A stretch of 64,000 nt of DNA from Spongiivirga sp046524175 (GCF_046524175.1 NZ_JBEFZF010000003.1:434001-498000), one strand, 5' to 3'. Positions 43,301 to 53,204 are shown, numbered from the stretch's first letter. The notes: generated from the sequence alone by a model not told the origin. Program-made: numbers and translations.

Positions 43301-46300
43301 CGCTAGGGTTAATGGATTTACTGTAAACTCTGGCACATCATCGTCTGTAATCGTGACTACAGCAGTATTTTGTGTACCGATCACCGTTCTTCTCGATAAA
43401 ATTGGTGGTAAGGGTGGAAAACTGAATGGAACTAAGGTTACTTCCAATTCAATTGTTTCATCGCCTTCAATAATCACATCATCATTTAAAGGTATGTCGA
43501 ATGAAATGGTTTGTGGAGTTGTATAATCAGCATTGGGTATTTCGATGGCAGTACCACTGGTATAGGTGTAATCAGTACCAGACCCGGTAGCGCTACCCCC
43601 CGTAATATTAATACTCACTCCCGAGGGAAAACTAACTGAAGAAAAATCACCTCCCGATATCGTTAAATTCACGGTAACAGCGGTCGATTCGTCAGTTGAG
43701 GTATAGGTCGCACTATCAAATTCTACAGTTAAATTATCATCATCAAGAAACGTATATACTGCAGTGGGTCTTGAAACACCATCACCGTCAGCGTCGCCAT
43801 ATGCAAATGGAGCATTCGGGCTGTTTGCAATGAATAAAATCGACTCATTTTCAATAATATTATCATCGATAATGGTTACAAAAGGACCGAGATTAAATAA
43901 CGTTCCATCGTATATACCTGCAGGTATGGTTATGGTCGAAAGCGTATAGTCAACCCCTAAGGTAGCTGCACCGCCCAGTCCTAAAACAATATCGGTATCA
44001 GCGGCTAACGCTCCTGAAATTACCAAATTAGGATAGGTACGTGTTGCTTCTGATTGATTCTCAGTATCGGTTGTTGCGGGCGTTACAGGAAATTCAACCA
44101 GTAAGGGTTCATTATCTAAAATATTTAAGGTTGTCGGTGTGGTATCAGCAGTTACGGCGGTATTATTTGTTGCTGCTGCTAAGGTAGCAATCACGGTTTC
44201 AGTCGCCTCCGGATCGGTATCATCTACAACTGTTAGGTTTATGCTAGCGGTAGTAGCACCCGCAGGAATGGTTACCGTACCCGCTACTGCTGTAGCATCC
44301 GTATAATCGTCAGGATTCGTGGCGGTTCCCGTTAAGGCATAACTTACGTCAACATTAGTAGATGCTGCTGCGCTCATTGTAAGCGTAAATGCCCTACTTG
44401 CTGTGCCTTCATCCGCATCGGCATCGGCTGCTATGGTTATTGTAGCTGTATCATCATCGGTTATATTGGCCGTAGCACTAGCGGCTGCTCCATTTATGGT
44501 GCCTACACTTGGCGCTGAAATCGCTGCGATAATGGTCTCAGTAACTTCTACTTCATTATCATTTAAAATGGGAATGGTCACTAAAGCCGAACTATCTCCA
44601 TCAGCAATGGAGAAAGTGGTTACCACTGTATAATCTGCTGCTGCGGTAGCAGTACCTGTAAGTGCTACCGTACCCGTTATTGCCGATCCGGTATTATTAG
44701 TTGCGCCCGAATCAAGACTTACTGTAAAAACGGCATCTGTTGGCGTAGCACTTTCAGCACCATCAGTAGTCTGGGTAATGCTTATGGTTAAGGTTCCGCT
44801 ATCATCATCGGTTATATTGGCCGTAGCGCTAGCAGCTGCTCCATTTATAGTACCTACATTTGGTGCAGAAATTGTTGCGATAATGGTCTCAGTAACTTCT
44901 ACTTCAACATCATCTAACACGGGAATATCTATGAGTACACTTCCTGTGCCATCAGCTATTGAAAAGGAGGTAACATTAGTATAATCAGAGACAGCAGTTG
45001 CGGTACCGGTAAGAGCAATTGTTCCCGTTATCGCTGCTCCGGTTGTATTAAGCACACCACCATCGATGCTCACTGTAAATTGAGCGTTTGTTGGACTTGC
45101 TGCTTCAGCTCCATCTGCAGTTTGCGTTATGGAAAAAACATAAGTGTCATCATCAATAATAGTTGCTATACTGGTAGCTTGTATTCCTGCAGTAACTCCT
45201 GTTGATGGATTAATTAATGCCAAATCAATAGTCTCATTACCTTCTACCAACAAATCGGTAACAATGGTAATATCGGTGGTCACCGTTCCAGGAGTCGTAT
45301 AATCGCCTATCGGGATGGTGACAGTTGTAGGATCAGCAAAAGTATAATCCGTACCTCCTCCGGTAGCTGTACCTCCAGTGACATCTACTTCGATACTTTC
45401 GGCAACGGTAATCTCTGCTCCTGATACATCCAGAGTTAAGGTAAGCAATCCTGTTTCACCGGTAGAAGCATAGGTGGCATTATTAAATTCAACCGTTAAA
45501 GCATCATCATCAATAATTGTAGCGGTAGCGGTATCTTGTGTACCTACATTCGTATTGGCTGATGGGTTAATCAATGCCAGGTCGATGGTTTCATCACCTT
45601 CTACAATCGCATCGGTGGCAATCGAAATATCAGTGGTTACCGTTCCCGGAGTCGTATAGTCTCCTATCGGGATGGTGACCGTAGTCGGATCAGTAAAGGT
45701 ATAATCTGTTCCTGCGCCTGTGGCAGTACCTCCGGTAACATCTACCTCAATACTTTCGGCAGCGGTAATCTCTGCACCAGATACATCGAGGGTTAAAGTA
45801 ATCACACCGGTCTCATCGGTTGAGGTATAGGTTGCATTATTAAATTCAACTTCTAATTCATCATCATCGGTAATTGTATATACATGATTATCGATTAATG
45901 CTCCTCCGGTAATTTCCTGGATCACCAATCCAGATTGCGCATTAGATAAGGTAAGATCAATCGTTTCATCGGTTTCCACCACATTATCATCAGTAATGCC
46001 AAAATTAACTGACCCCCCTCCGGAGACATTGAGACTAGTTAAAGCTACTGGTGTTGCGGATGTATACGTTCCTGCAGGAATAGTTACTGTAACGGTTACT
46101 GCACCATCACCCGCAGCGCCACCTAAGGTATAATCCGTGCCGGCTGTAGCCGTACCTGCTGCGCCTATTATTACATCGACCAATGTATTTTCATTTAAAG
46201 TTCCATCTATTAACAAATTAGGAAGATTACCTCCTGTAGCTTCTACATCACTGGCGGTTGCTGCTTCAAACTCGATACTGGTGCCTAATCGTGCCAAGGT

Positions 46301-49300
46301 AAAGAAGGTAGTTCCTGTTAAGGTAGTACTTACCGTCCCTGCAGCTGAAAGCGCAGTGGCTGTAGTGCCAGTCGTGGCACTAAAATTACCATCGGCAGTT
46401 CTTGTTAATAGCACCCAGGTATCATCATAGCCATCAAACTGAAGATTTACAGCTCCTACGGTTCCGGTATTGACGGATTTCCATTCTCTGGCAGAACGTT
46501 CATAATAGGTAGCGGTATCTAAATCGGTATTGACGGCATCACCGGGAGCTCCACTATTCCCATCATTACCGATCATCAAAAACTGCCCATCAGTTAAGGA
46601 CACATGAGTACCATTAGCTCCTGTAAAATTGGTATCGGTTGAAAGTGTTAAAACAGCTCCGGTATTAATTGATTTTGAAATTTGCTGATCCAAACCGGAA
46701 GTGGCATCATTGGCAATACCGAAAATATCACTGTTGTACGTACCATCAACGGACCAAACAGTGTTTCCTCCTGAATCCAGATAGGCGGTTGCACCACTAT
46801 TAAGCGTAATTCCGTATTTAATCGCTAGATACGATTCGACTTGTTGTTTTTCGGTTACACTGAGTGTTTGATTGTACACAACAATCTCACCAATATCTCC
46901 TGCAAAATGTCGTTCAGGTCCAAACGGTGCAGGGACAGCTGAATTTTGACCAATGTCATAGAAGAAAGCAGAAGAACCAGCTACTGTGTTGGTAAACGTA
47001 CCTGCACTAAGAGCATTACCAAATAGTTCAGTTGTGCCACCATTATTGATCAATGTACTAAGAAAAGCTGAATCACCGGTAGCATTTGGTCCAGAAATAA
47101 ACGTATTAAGTCCGGCTACAGAATGTGATGTGCCCCGTGCTTCTAGATTATCTCTACCATAACCAAGCCAATAACCGTTATTGTTAGTACTCGCCCCCCA
47201 ATCTTCAGCACTGGCGACTACAGAACGAAATGAAGTGTTTGTACCTGTGTTTTGAGTGGGTCGTGTGGTAACAGCGAAGATACTAGCACTCTGGTCAAGC
47301 GTTATTGTATTAATAGTTTGCATACCATCACCTGTAGCGTCATTAGCGTCGCCACTGAAAGTTACCGTAGGGTTAAAGTTAATCGTATTTAGTGTAGCAT
47401 CTGGTTGCTTACCGGTAATGCCTTGAGCAACATGATTGTCATTTCCTGACTGATCATCCCACTGGGTTACTGCTGTTGTACCCGTAACTCCTGCATTTGC
47501 TTTTAACCAAAGCGTTAAATTAGGTATCGTACCCCCAGGAGCGATCTGTGTAAAACCAATACTAAAAATATCATTGCTACTTAGGGCAACTCCCGTAAAT
47601 TCAACAGAATTGCCATTTATGGTTCCAGAAATACCACTAGCGGCACCATTAATAATGAGCTCATAAGTACGGGCTGAATTCGTATCAACATCAAAACTTA
47701 AATTAACCGTACCTACGCCTCCAGTATTTACAGCTTTCCACTGTCTCTCTAAACGTGCGTTTAGATTCGTCGGCACCCCTGTAGTCACCACTGTTGAGCT
47801 ACTACCGCCATCATTACCGATCATTAAAAACTGCCCATCAGTTAAGGAGACATGGGTACCATTGGCCCCTGTAAAATTAGTATCAGTAGATACAGTTAAG
47901 ACCGCACCACTGTTTACTGATTTTGAAATTTGCTGATCCAAGCCGGAAGTGGCATCATTGGCAATACCGAAAATATCACTGTTGTACGTACCATCAACTG
48001 ACCAAACTGTTGTAGCGCCATCAGAAGCCAGATAGGCAGTTGCACCACTGTTTAAAGTGATTCCGTATTTAATGCCCAGATAGGATTGTATTTGTTGTTT
48101 TTCTAGGGGACTATTGTCTTTTCCATACAGAATCAACTCAGCGATATTTCCATTCAACCGTTCTGTAAAATTTGTTATCGCTGTACCAACTCTTACTAAA
48201 TTGACTGTTTGGCTTTGCGCTTGGTTATTAGGTGTTGTAAGATTGTTCTGAAAACCATTAACTGCAGCTCCATTTAAAGAGATGGATCTTGAACTATTTA
48301 AAACACTGTTGTTAAATTCAAAAATTGAAAACTCTCCTGTGGCTATAATATTATCTGCTACTCGTAATCGATCGTTTCCTGTAAAACCATCAATATCCCA
48401 AAATGTGGTAATACCTCTTAGTATATGATAATTTATTCTATTTACGCCAACTGATTGGTCGGAAAGTGATAAAACAACTCCCTGACTGCTACTATTGTTA
48501 TGAACAGAAACCACAAACATATTGGACTCAGAAATATTCGAAATAGGTGCATTTACCAAATCTGTTAGCTGATCATCTCCGTCAAATGCAATGGAAGCAT
48601 TAAAATTGAACAAACTCGATGTACCTAGGTTATACGTAGGCTGTTCCGCTCCACTTGCGGTCACTTGAATTACTGAGGATACTGCTGAATTTCCCCATGA
48701 AGAAACAGATGCTCCTTCAGTAGTTGTATTGGTGCCTGCATCTGCTTTTAACCAAAGTGCTAAATCAGCCTCCCCCGCCGGTGCCCGTCCATACAAGTTA
48801 AAACCGGTATTACCCCCTTGAGAATTATTAACGTTGGATAATGCCGAGCCTGGTATCCAATGGATACCAAAAGTATTACCGCAATTGTGAATAATATTAT
48901 TTGATAGTGCAAAATTCGTAGCACCGCCCGTAGTTGCTTGCGTATTGCAGGCACTACTATCATTAAAAAAGGTTCCAATCGTACCAGACCATTGGGTGTT
49001 CAGTGCGATATTGTCCCGACGACCAAAGGCTTGATACGCAACTAAACGCGCCAGTACCGTTGCATTGGTTGACACTGCATCCACCTGTCCTGCATTCAAT
49101 CCACGCTCTGCTTGTATCCGCACTTCGGTGGCATCCGTTAACTCAGCAAAGGCTGCTGCCGATAAAATGCTATTTGTCCCTTTCGTTACGGTCGTACTAA
49201 TTGTAAGGGCCTCTTGCGTACCAGTTTCATCATTTGACGCTAGTAGTACCCAGCCATCAGCCGACACAAAGGTCGAAAAGGTTTCGCCATTAATGTTAAA

Positions 49301-49477
49301 ATTATAGGTGCCATCGATACTGACTAAGGTTCTGGCCTGACCCAAGCTTGTAAAAGGGTTTGCGACGGTCCCATCAGGATTCCCTACCCCTCCAGGGTTT
49401 TGTGCAAGCAGTGATGCGCTCCCGAAAAGGGAACACAGCACAAGTACAAGGTATTTTGAACGTATTGACTTCTTCAT
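40322..49477 (-). CDS. giant Calx-beta/TSP3-repeat adhesin with gliding-motility C-terminal domain (T9SS)
   Basis: 3051 residues from the ATG at 49477, which starts the signal peptide (IRSKYLVLVLCSLFGSASLL then AQ). Order: N-terminal region; two LamG-like blocks (LALWLKADAG, ~240; LTLWLKANAG, ~660), each followed by a near-identical FGIANDATSGLDQQISKS segment; roughly 12 Calx-beta repeats (~1090-2560) each ending TITDDD or similar; Asp-rich thrombospondin-type-3 repeats (~2560-2960; DSDGDGISDSDETDLGTDPL) that bind calcium; C-terminal type B sorting domain (NGDGINDTWVIRGIENFPNN; EVFVYSRWGKEVF; GWLYINY). It is exported by Sec, moved across the outer membrane by the type IX system and anchored or released there, acting as adhesin. 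SprF-like partner follows. Confidence 0.93.
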   Translation of the reverse strand: MKKSIRSKYLVLVLCSLFGSASLLAQNPGGVGNPDGTVANPFTSLGQARTLVSIDGTYNFNINGETFSTFVSADGWVLLASNDETGTQEALTISTTVTKGTNSILSAAAFAELTDATEVRIQAERGLNAGQVDAVSTNATVLARLVAYQAFGRRDNIALNTQWSGTIGTFFNDSSACNTQATTGGATNFALSNNIIHNCGNTFGIHWIPGSALSNVNNSQGGNTGFNLYGRAPAGEADLALWLKADAGTNTTTEGASVSSWGNSAVSSVIQVTASGAEQPTYNLGTSSLFNFNASIAFDGDDQLTDLVNAPISNISESNMFVVSVHNNSSSQGVVLSLSDQSVGVNRINYHILRGITTFWDIDGFTGNDRLRVADNIIATGEFSIFEFNNSVLNSSRSISLNGAAVNGFQNNLTTPNNQAQSQTVNLVRVGTAITNFTERLNGNIAELILYGKDNSPLEKQQIQSYLGIKYGITLNSGATAYLASDGATTVWSVDGTYNSDIFGIANDATSGLDQQISKSVNSGAVLTVSTDTNFTGANGTHVSLTDGQFLMIGNDGGSSSTVVTTGVPTNLNARLERQWKAVNTGGVGTVNLSFDVDTNSARTYELIINGAASGISGTINGNSVEFTGVALSSNDIFSIGFTQIAPGGTIPNLTLWLKANAGVTGTTAVTQWDDQSGNDNHVAQGITGKQPDATLNTINFNPTVTFSGDANDATGDGMQTINTITLDQSASIFAVTTRPTQNTGTNTSFRSVVASAEDWGASTNNNGYWLGYGRDNLEARGTSHSVAGLNTFISGPNATGDSAFLSTLINNGGTTELFGNALSAGTFTNTVAGSSAFFYDIGQNSAVPAPFGPERHFAGDIGEIVVYNQTLSVTEKQQVESYLAIKYGITLNSGATAYLDSGGNTVWSVDGTYNSDIFGIANDATSGLDQQISKSINTGAVLTLSTDTNFTGANGTHVSLTDGQFLMIGNDGNSGAPGDAVNTDLDTATYYERSAREWKSVNTGTVGAVNLQFDGYDDTWVLLTRTADGNFSATTGTTATALSAAGTVSTTLTGTTFFTLARLGTSIEFEAATASDVEATGGNLPNLLIDGTLNENTLVDVIIGAAGTATAGTDYTLGGAAGDGAVTVTVTIPAGTYTSATPVALTSLNVSGGGSVNFGITDDNVVETDETIDLTLSNAQSGLVIQEITGGALIDNHVYTITDDDELEVEFNNATYTSTDETGVITLTLDVSGAEITAAESIEVDVTGGTATGAGTDYTFTDPTTVTIPIGDYTTPGTVTTDISIATDAIVEGDETIDLALINPSANTNVGTQDTATATIIDDDALTVEFNNATYASTGETGLLTLTLDVSGAEITVAESIEVDVTGGTATGGGTDYTFADPTTVTIPIGDYTTPGTVTTDITIVTDLLVEGNETIDLALINPSTGVTAGIQATSIATIIDDDTYVFSITQTADGAEAASPTNAQFTVSIDGGVLNTTGAAITGTIALTGTATAVSDYTNVTSFSIADGTGSVLIDIPVLDDVEVEVTETIIATISAPNVGTINGAAASATANITDDDSGTLTISITQTTDGAESATPTDAVFTVSLDSGATNNTGSAITGTVALTGTATAAADYTVVTTFSIADGDSSALVTIPILNDNEVEVTETIIAAISAPSVGTINGAAASATANITDDDTATITIAADADADEGTASRAFTLTMSAAASTNVDVSYALTGTATNPDDYTDATAVAGTVTIPAGATTASINLTVVDDTDPEATETVIATLAAATNNTAVTADTTPTTLNILDNEPLLVEFPVTPATTDTENQSEATRTYPNLVISGALAADTDIVLGLGGAATLGVDYTLSTITIPAGIYDGTLFNLGPFVTIIDDNIIENESILFIANSPNAPFAYGDADGDGVSRPTAVYTFLDDDNLTVEFDSATYTSTDESTAVTVNLTISGGDFSSVSFPSGVSINITGGSATGSGTDYTYTSGTAIEIPNADYTTPQTISFDIPLNDDVIIEGDETIELEVTLVPFSFPPLPPILSRRTVIGTQNTAVVTITDDDVPEFTVNPLTLAVNENAGTNTFTVVLDAQPLTDVVFDISSDDTAEATVDLSQLTFTNANWDQPQTITVTGVDDITVATDVANITVAINDAASDDAFDSLADKVVAVTLNNDDVAVGPTSSNAAVNVLENGGTATVSVTLGAQPATDVVVDIVSLDTGEATVAPASLTFTNGNWDQPQTITITGVDDSLLTGDTLTSVTITVNDAASDDAFDGLSDTVAVTVIDDDEADLTVSIAKTVDGAESATPTNAEFEITLDGGLVNDTGVDITGELTITGTATGGSDYTDITAFAIPNGASSATVVIPILDDTEVEVTETLIATISNLSTGLPSASNSATADITDDDAAALTISIAQAVDGAESTAPINAAFTISLDGGVTNNTGADITGTLALTGTATADADYSNVTTFVIPNGVSSALSVIPVLDDLEIEGDETIIATISAPSLGAVSASDNATTTITDDETINGFSISIFATTDGIEGTPATDATFTIGIDGGLTNSTGAPITGTIAYSGTATGGADFTEVTSFSIADGSGEAIITIPILDDTTIEGDETIIATISALSQGFLGVTNATATIADDEQDTDNDGVPDILDVDPNDPNSDSDGDGQSDIDETTCGSDPLDVADTSPDNEGDGIPDCADDDDDNDGVPDTDDADPNDPNSDSDGDGQSDIDETTCGSDPQDTASTSLDTDSDGIPDCADDDDDNDGVPDADDVDPLDPNSDSDGDGISDSDETDLGTDPLDPNDTPTDTDGDGIPDDLDPDDDNDGVADADDVDPLDPNSDSDGDGISDSDETDLGTDPLDPNDTPTDTDGDGIPDDLDPDDDNDGTPDVDDDFPLDPTEDTDTDGDGIGNNADADDDDDGIPDADDSEPLVPFSPNGDEDGDGIPNSEEDANGDGNLFNDDCDEDGTPDFLDADACTITAEDIATAITSNGDGINDTWVIRGIENFPNNEVFVYSRWGKEVFSARGYRNDWNSVYKDNSEKLPQGSYYFVINLNDGKTKPIEGWLYINY
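40881..41250. repeat. tandem 180-bp repeat in the TSP3 region of the adhesin gene
   Basis: A 60-codon unit (DTDGDGIPDDLDPDDDNDGV and on to PLDPNDTPT) occurs twice in tandem with only scattered silent changes. It encodes calcium-binding repeats and is a likely site of copy-number variation. Confidence 0.7.
46559..46745. repeat. long intragenic repeat in the adhesin gene, copy 1
   Basis: Segment encoding FGIANDATSGLDQQISKS and LTDGQFLMIGND; highly similar to 47811-47995 at DNA level. Marks the internal duplication of the LamG-like module. Confidence 0.6.
47811..47995. repeat. long intragenic repeat in the adhesin gene, copy 2
   Basis: Second copy of the module boundary at 46559-46745; both copies encode the same peptide with a few substitutions. 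Confidence 0.6.
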
Positions 49478-50967
49478 ATGGTAATGGTTAATTATTGAGC
49501 TTTTCATAGTGATCATTGGTTGTTTCATGCAAGAATGCCATCACCCATTGTGATATGTGTTTGGGATACTTGAATATGATGGAATCTATATTGTTGCGCT
49601 TTCGTATTACTATAGGCCGCTAGCAAGCGTACAGCAAACAAGTCTCTTAGCGCAAAGCGAAACGTAGTTGGTTGACTTAAAATGTGTTGTTTAACAAAAT
49701 AAAAGCGAACAAAAAATGAGATAAATACTGGTACAAAAACTGTAGAATCGTTATATTCTGCACGGAGAAATTTAGACGTATACCACCAGTTTTTAAGAAA
49801 AGAATGCCAATAGCGTACTTTCCCTCTTAAGCGAAGTAAAAATAATATCATAATGGTTGGTTATTTGTTAGCTAATCATTTATCCAGACCCTGCTTTTGT
49901 GTGCTCGCCAAAGTTTACAATTGCGGGGTTTCTTTGTTATATCATAAAATAACTATTCGTCTTTTAATATTTTTAAAATATAGCATCAACAACCGTTTGT
50001 AGTGTTGATGACCGTCAAAAAAAATCACGTTGCAGTATGATTATCGATTTCATAGCCAAATGGATAATCATAGTATATCAATAGCCCGTAATCGCACCAA
50101 AAAATGTTTTGGTACAATTCGTCTTTTTATTTTTTAATCTCCTATTGTTGAAAGAGATTATTTTATTTGATAGTTAGGGAAAGAATCAAATATCACTCTA
50201 GTAAAAATAATAAAAAAATGTTAAAACGAATAGGAAAATTATTCTGTTTAAGCTTTTGTTTTCATCAATAAACAATTCATTTTGTTGAACTTAGCTATAC
50301 TGTAATTCCCATTGCTTTCCTTGTTAACATATCAAAATAGGAGTTTAAACAAAAGGAGGAGTCACTCAAGTCTTTTAACGAATATATTCGAGGCAGACAC
50401 ATCAACTGGCTCCTGCGCTAAAAATATCCACTGGACATTTTCTTTACGCTCGGCCCTCTCCGACTCCGCAAATGAAAAATTTAAAATGGGGCATTATGAA
50501 TTAGGTTTTGAGCCAGCTAAACAACTACTATACTTTATTATATTTTATTTGAACTTTATTGATAACGTGGTTGTTTAAGTTCGCTCTTATTTCAATGTAG
50601 TTTAGTATCAAGATGATGGCACCAAAGTAAGCTTTAAATTCCATCGTAGTCCAATCACCGTCAATATTAGCTACTAAAAGTTTATCATTTTTTACTCCAG
50701 TTTTTTCTTAAGCTGGTGTTATCATTACACATAAGGATATCTTCCTGAAGATAGTGTTTCTAGATTGCGTACTTCGAACAGCAAGGTTAACATGTTTTTT
50801 TCGGCTTCAGCGCTTCTTTTTCCTCTTCACTCTGTTTTTGTTGAACAAAACACGACGCCAAAGTAATATTGTACAGCGATTAAGTATTGTAAGTCTAAAT
50901 ACCTAAATCATAAAGATTTACAGCTTAATGATACTAGTAAGATATAAACAATTCAAAATCCAAAGCC
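49478..50967. other. long gene-free region upstream of the adhesin
   Basis: 1490 nt without a convincing gene. Two short open frames (108 and 88 codons) look random in composition; the second one overlaps the 86-bp repeat. Contains repeat copy B (50386-50471). The adhesin promoter should lie near 49500-49900, but I could not place a -33/-7 pair with confidence. Confidence 0.5.
50386..50471 (+). repeat. 86-bp direct repeat, copy B
   Basis: 77 of 86 bases identical to 23873-23958, no gaps, same orientation. The hairpin is slightly broken here (AAATATCC-ACT-GGACATTT, one mismatch). Ends in CTCCGACTCCGC. No tRNA or tmRNA lies next to this copy. Confidence 0.8.
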
Positions 50968-51846
50968 ATGAAAAATTTATTAGGTACCCTACTGGGAACA
51001 GTCTTTATTTTATTATGTAGTTGTAATGCTAACGAAATAGAAGACTTAGAAAGAGAGGTGAGAACGCTAAACGATAGTCTAAGCCTTGTACAAGCAGAGC
51101 AAAATAGGTTATTAGACTCCATTTCAACACTGATTGAAAGTAATGATGTGTTTGATATAAATGCAGTAAAAATGAGTCAAATAAAAAGTCTTTTTGAGTT
51201 TATTGCAAGACAACCCGAGGCAGCTGATGTACTCATACGTGCCTCCGAAGAAATTTATACTGACTTCACAGAGTTGTTACCATTTACCGATAGTACCATT
51301 GTAGAACGTGGAAGAGCATTGGCAACTTTGTTTCAGTCAATTGCAAGGCAGCCAGAGGCATTTGAGGTTTTAGATGGTGCAGCAACCCAATTTTTGGGAG
51401 CATTCGATCCTTCAAACATGAGTAGTAATTTTAACGCAGACACGGAAGCTAGAGGTATTGCAATAAGCGAATTGTTTAATGCCATAGCAAGACAACCCGA
51501 GGCACTTAATAACCTAGATAGTACAGCAACAAAATTTGTGGGCACATTTAAGGTATCACAAATGAGCAATAATACTATAGTAGCGGGCAAAGCTAGAGGC
51601 ATCGCACTTAATGCATTATTTATTGCTATTTCTAGGCAACCATCAGCCTTTGATGAATTGGAACAAACCGCAACAAAATTTTTAGGCGACTACGATCCCG
51701 CTATTTTTAGTGATGAATTAGTTGAAATTTCTAAAAGCTTTGCTTTAGGTGGATTAAATCAAGGATTGGGACGTAACCCAGCAACTGAAGACCTTTTAAA
51801 CTCAATATGCATTAAGTTTTTGAATTTTAGCTTTTTATCCGAATAG
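50968..51846 (+). CDS. lipoprotein with five IARQPEA helical repeats
   Basis: 292 residues. Signal peptide with lipobox (VFILLCSC, Cys19), then a coiled coil (IEDLEREVRTLNDSLSLVQA). Five repeats follow, spaced 46-48 residues, around IARQPEA: positions 79, 125, 173, 221 (ISRQPSA) and 267 (LGRNPAT), each flanked by an 'LF..' helix before and a 'L...AT.FLG' helix after. No known repeat family comes to mind. Probably a periplasmic or surface helical-repeat scaffold of unknown role. Confidence 0.8.
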   Translation: MKNLLGTLLGTVFILLCSCNANEIEDLEREVRTLNDSLSLVQAEQNRLLDSISTLIESNDVFDINAVKMSQIKSLFEFIARQPEAADVLIRASEEIYTDFTELLPFTDSTIVERGRALATLFQSIARQPEAFEVLDGAATQFLGAFDPSNMSSNFNADTEARGIAISELFNAIARQPEALNNLDSTATKFVGTFKVSQMSNNTIVAGKARGIALNALFIAISRQPSAFDELEQTATKFLGDYDPAIFSDELVEISKSFALGGLNQGLGRNPATEDLLNSICIKFLNFSFLSE

Positions 51847-51971
51847 TGGTTGACCAACCGAAGGTTGATATTCTTTAATTCGTTATCACTAAATGGCGGA
51901 ACTAGTATAGCCAACAATGGTAAACGTCTTTAGTTTTATTATACATTATTTACAACAATATTCTTCTCATT

Positions 51972-53204
51972 ATGAATGATTTACAAACAGAATTAAACGG
52001 AGTGCTTCAATTTGCTAAAGCAATTGAACAAGCAAGAGGCATCATGTTAACAGCACCATGGTATGCTTTTAGTCCTAATCCAGAACAAGAACTGGCCGCA
52101 GCAGAAAAGCAGCTTAAACACCAAATAGCAGCCGCACTAGATGAAGGCTTTGTTGTTCATGACCCGCTTCATCCTGAATTTAGGGTAATGAATCAGCATA
52201 ATCAGTATGGTTTATACAATCCTGACAACAAGTATTTTGCGGCTACTATCGCCTCAGATGGCATCTATATCATACGCGGTAAAAAGGGAACCAGTGCATC
52301 TCTTGAAATTCAGGTCGGTGCTGGTAATCCTGGCTATAACGAAAACTTGACAAGTCCTATCACCGTGGATCAAATCGATGGCGAAAAATTGAATCTCAGA
52401 AGTGATGATACCTTTGAACTTTATATAAGCCGAGAGAAACCAGAAGGAGCAGAAAATTGGTTAAAAAATTATAAAGATGATTTTGAGGCAAACAGTGTGC
52501 TTATTCGGGAAAGTTTTATGGATTGGGATAAAGAAAAAGGTGGCACCTGGTACATTGAGCGTGTTGATACCGTAGGTCGGCCTAATGCTAACCTTACGCC
52601 TACATTGCTAAATGATCAATACGCACGAGCGTCTAAATACTTAATTAACGCTACTAAAGGTTGGGTAAAATTTGTAGATCGTCTACGGGCGAACCTTGCA
52701 AGCGATTATTTAAGCCAACCACGCCCCACGCAAGATGGTAGCGGTTTGCCTGGTCAATGGAATGCCGCTGGATTTTTTGTAATGGGACCTGATGATGCAA
52801 TCATGATCACCGTATCAAAATCGAAGGCGAAATATCAATCCATTCAAATAGGTGATTTTTGGTTTAATGCACTTGATTTTTGCCAACGACAAACCAGTTT
52901 AACAGCGGCGCAAGCGCAGCTAAACGCCAATAATGAATATCGATTCGTCATTAGTGCTAAAGATCCCGGTGTTACGAATTGGCTAGACAGCTGTGGCACA
53001 CAAAATGTATTTGTTTTTATGCGATGGCAGGGTTTACCAGAAGGTGAAGAGCCGTCTACCATTCACGCTAAAAAGGCTACATTAAGCGAACTACGAGAGT
53101 GTCTTTCGGATGAACCATTTTTTGGCCCCAAGAAAAGGAAAGCGCAGCTTGCTGCACGAAAACAATCGGCATTGACCAAACCTAGGGGTTTTAGGAACAT
53201 ATAA
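51972..53204 (+). CDS. DUF1214-like protein of unknown function
   Basis: 410 residues, no signal peptide. The middle (LEIQVGAGNPGY; FELYISREKPEGAENWL; MDWDKEKGGTWYIERVD) and the later DPGVTNWLDSCGTQNVFVFM resemble the beta-rich DUF1214 domain (often 'D.G..NW+D..G...G....RW'). These are usually of unknown function and sometimes found with sulfotransferases; none is here. C-terminal basic tail (GPKKRKAQLAARKQ). 125 nt after the IARQPEA lipoprotein, likely a separate unit. Confidence 0.6.
   Translation: MNDLQTELNGVLQFAKAIEQARGIMLTAPWYAFSPNPEQELAAAEKQLKHQIAAALDEGFVVHDPLHPEFRVMNQHNQYGLYNPDNKYFAATIASDGIYIIRGKKGTSASLEIQVGAGNPGYNENLTSPITVDQIDGEKLNLRSDDTFELYISREKPEGAENWLKNYKDDFEANSVLIRESFMDWDKEKGGTWYIERVDTVGRPNANLTPTLLNDQYARASKYLINATKGWVKFVDRLRANLASDYLSQPRPTQDGSGLPGQWNAAGFFVMGPDDAIMITVSKSKAKYQSIQIGDFWFNALDFCQRQTSLTAAQAQLNANNEYRFVISAKDPGVTNWLDSCGTQNVFVFMRWQGLPEGEEPSTIHAKKATLSELRECLSDEPFFGPKKRKAQLAARKQSALTKPRGFRNI

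Noticed and set aside
49525..49851. 108-codon minus-strand ORF upstream of the adhesin
   Set aside because: Composition is unlike the real genes (rich in Phe, Arg, His), no signal or domain, and it overlaps the expected promoter region of the adhesin.
50312..50578. 88-codon plus-strand ORF
   Set aside because: It runs through the 86-bp hairpin repeat, so the frame is most likely accidental.
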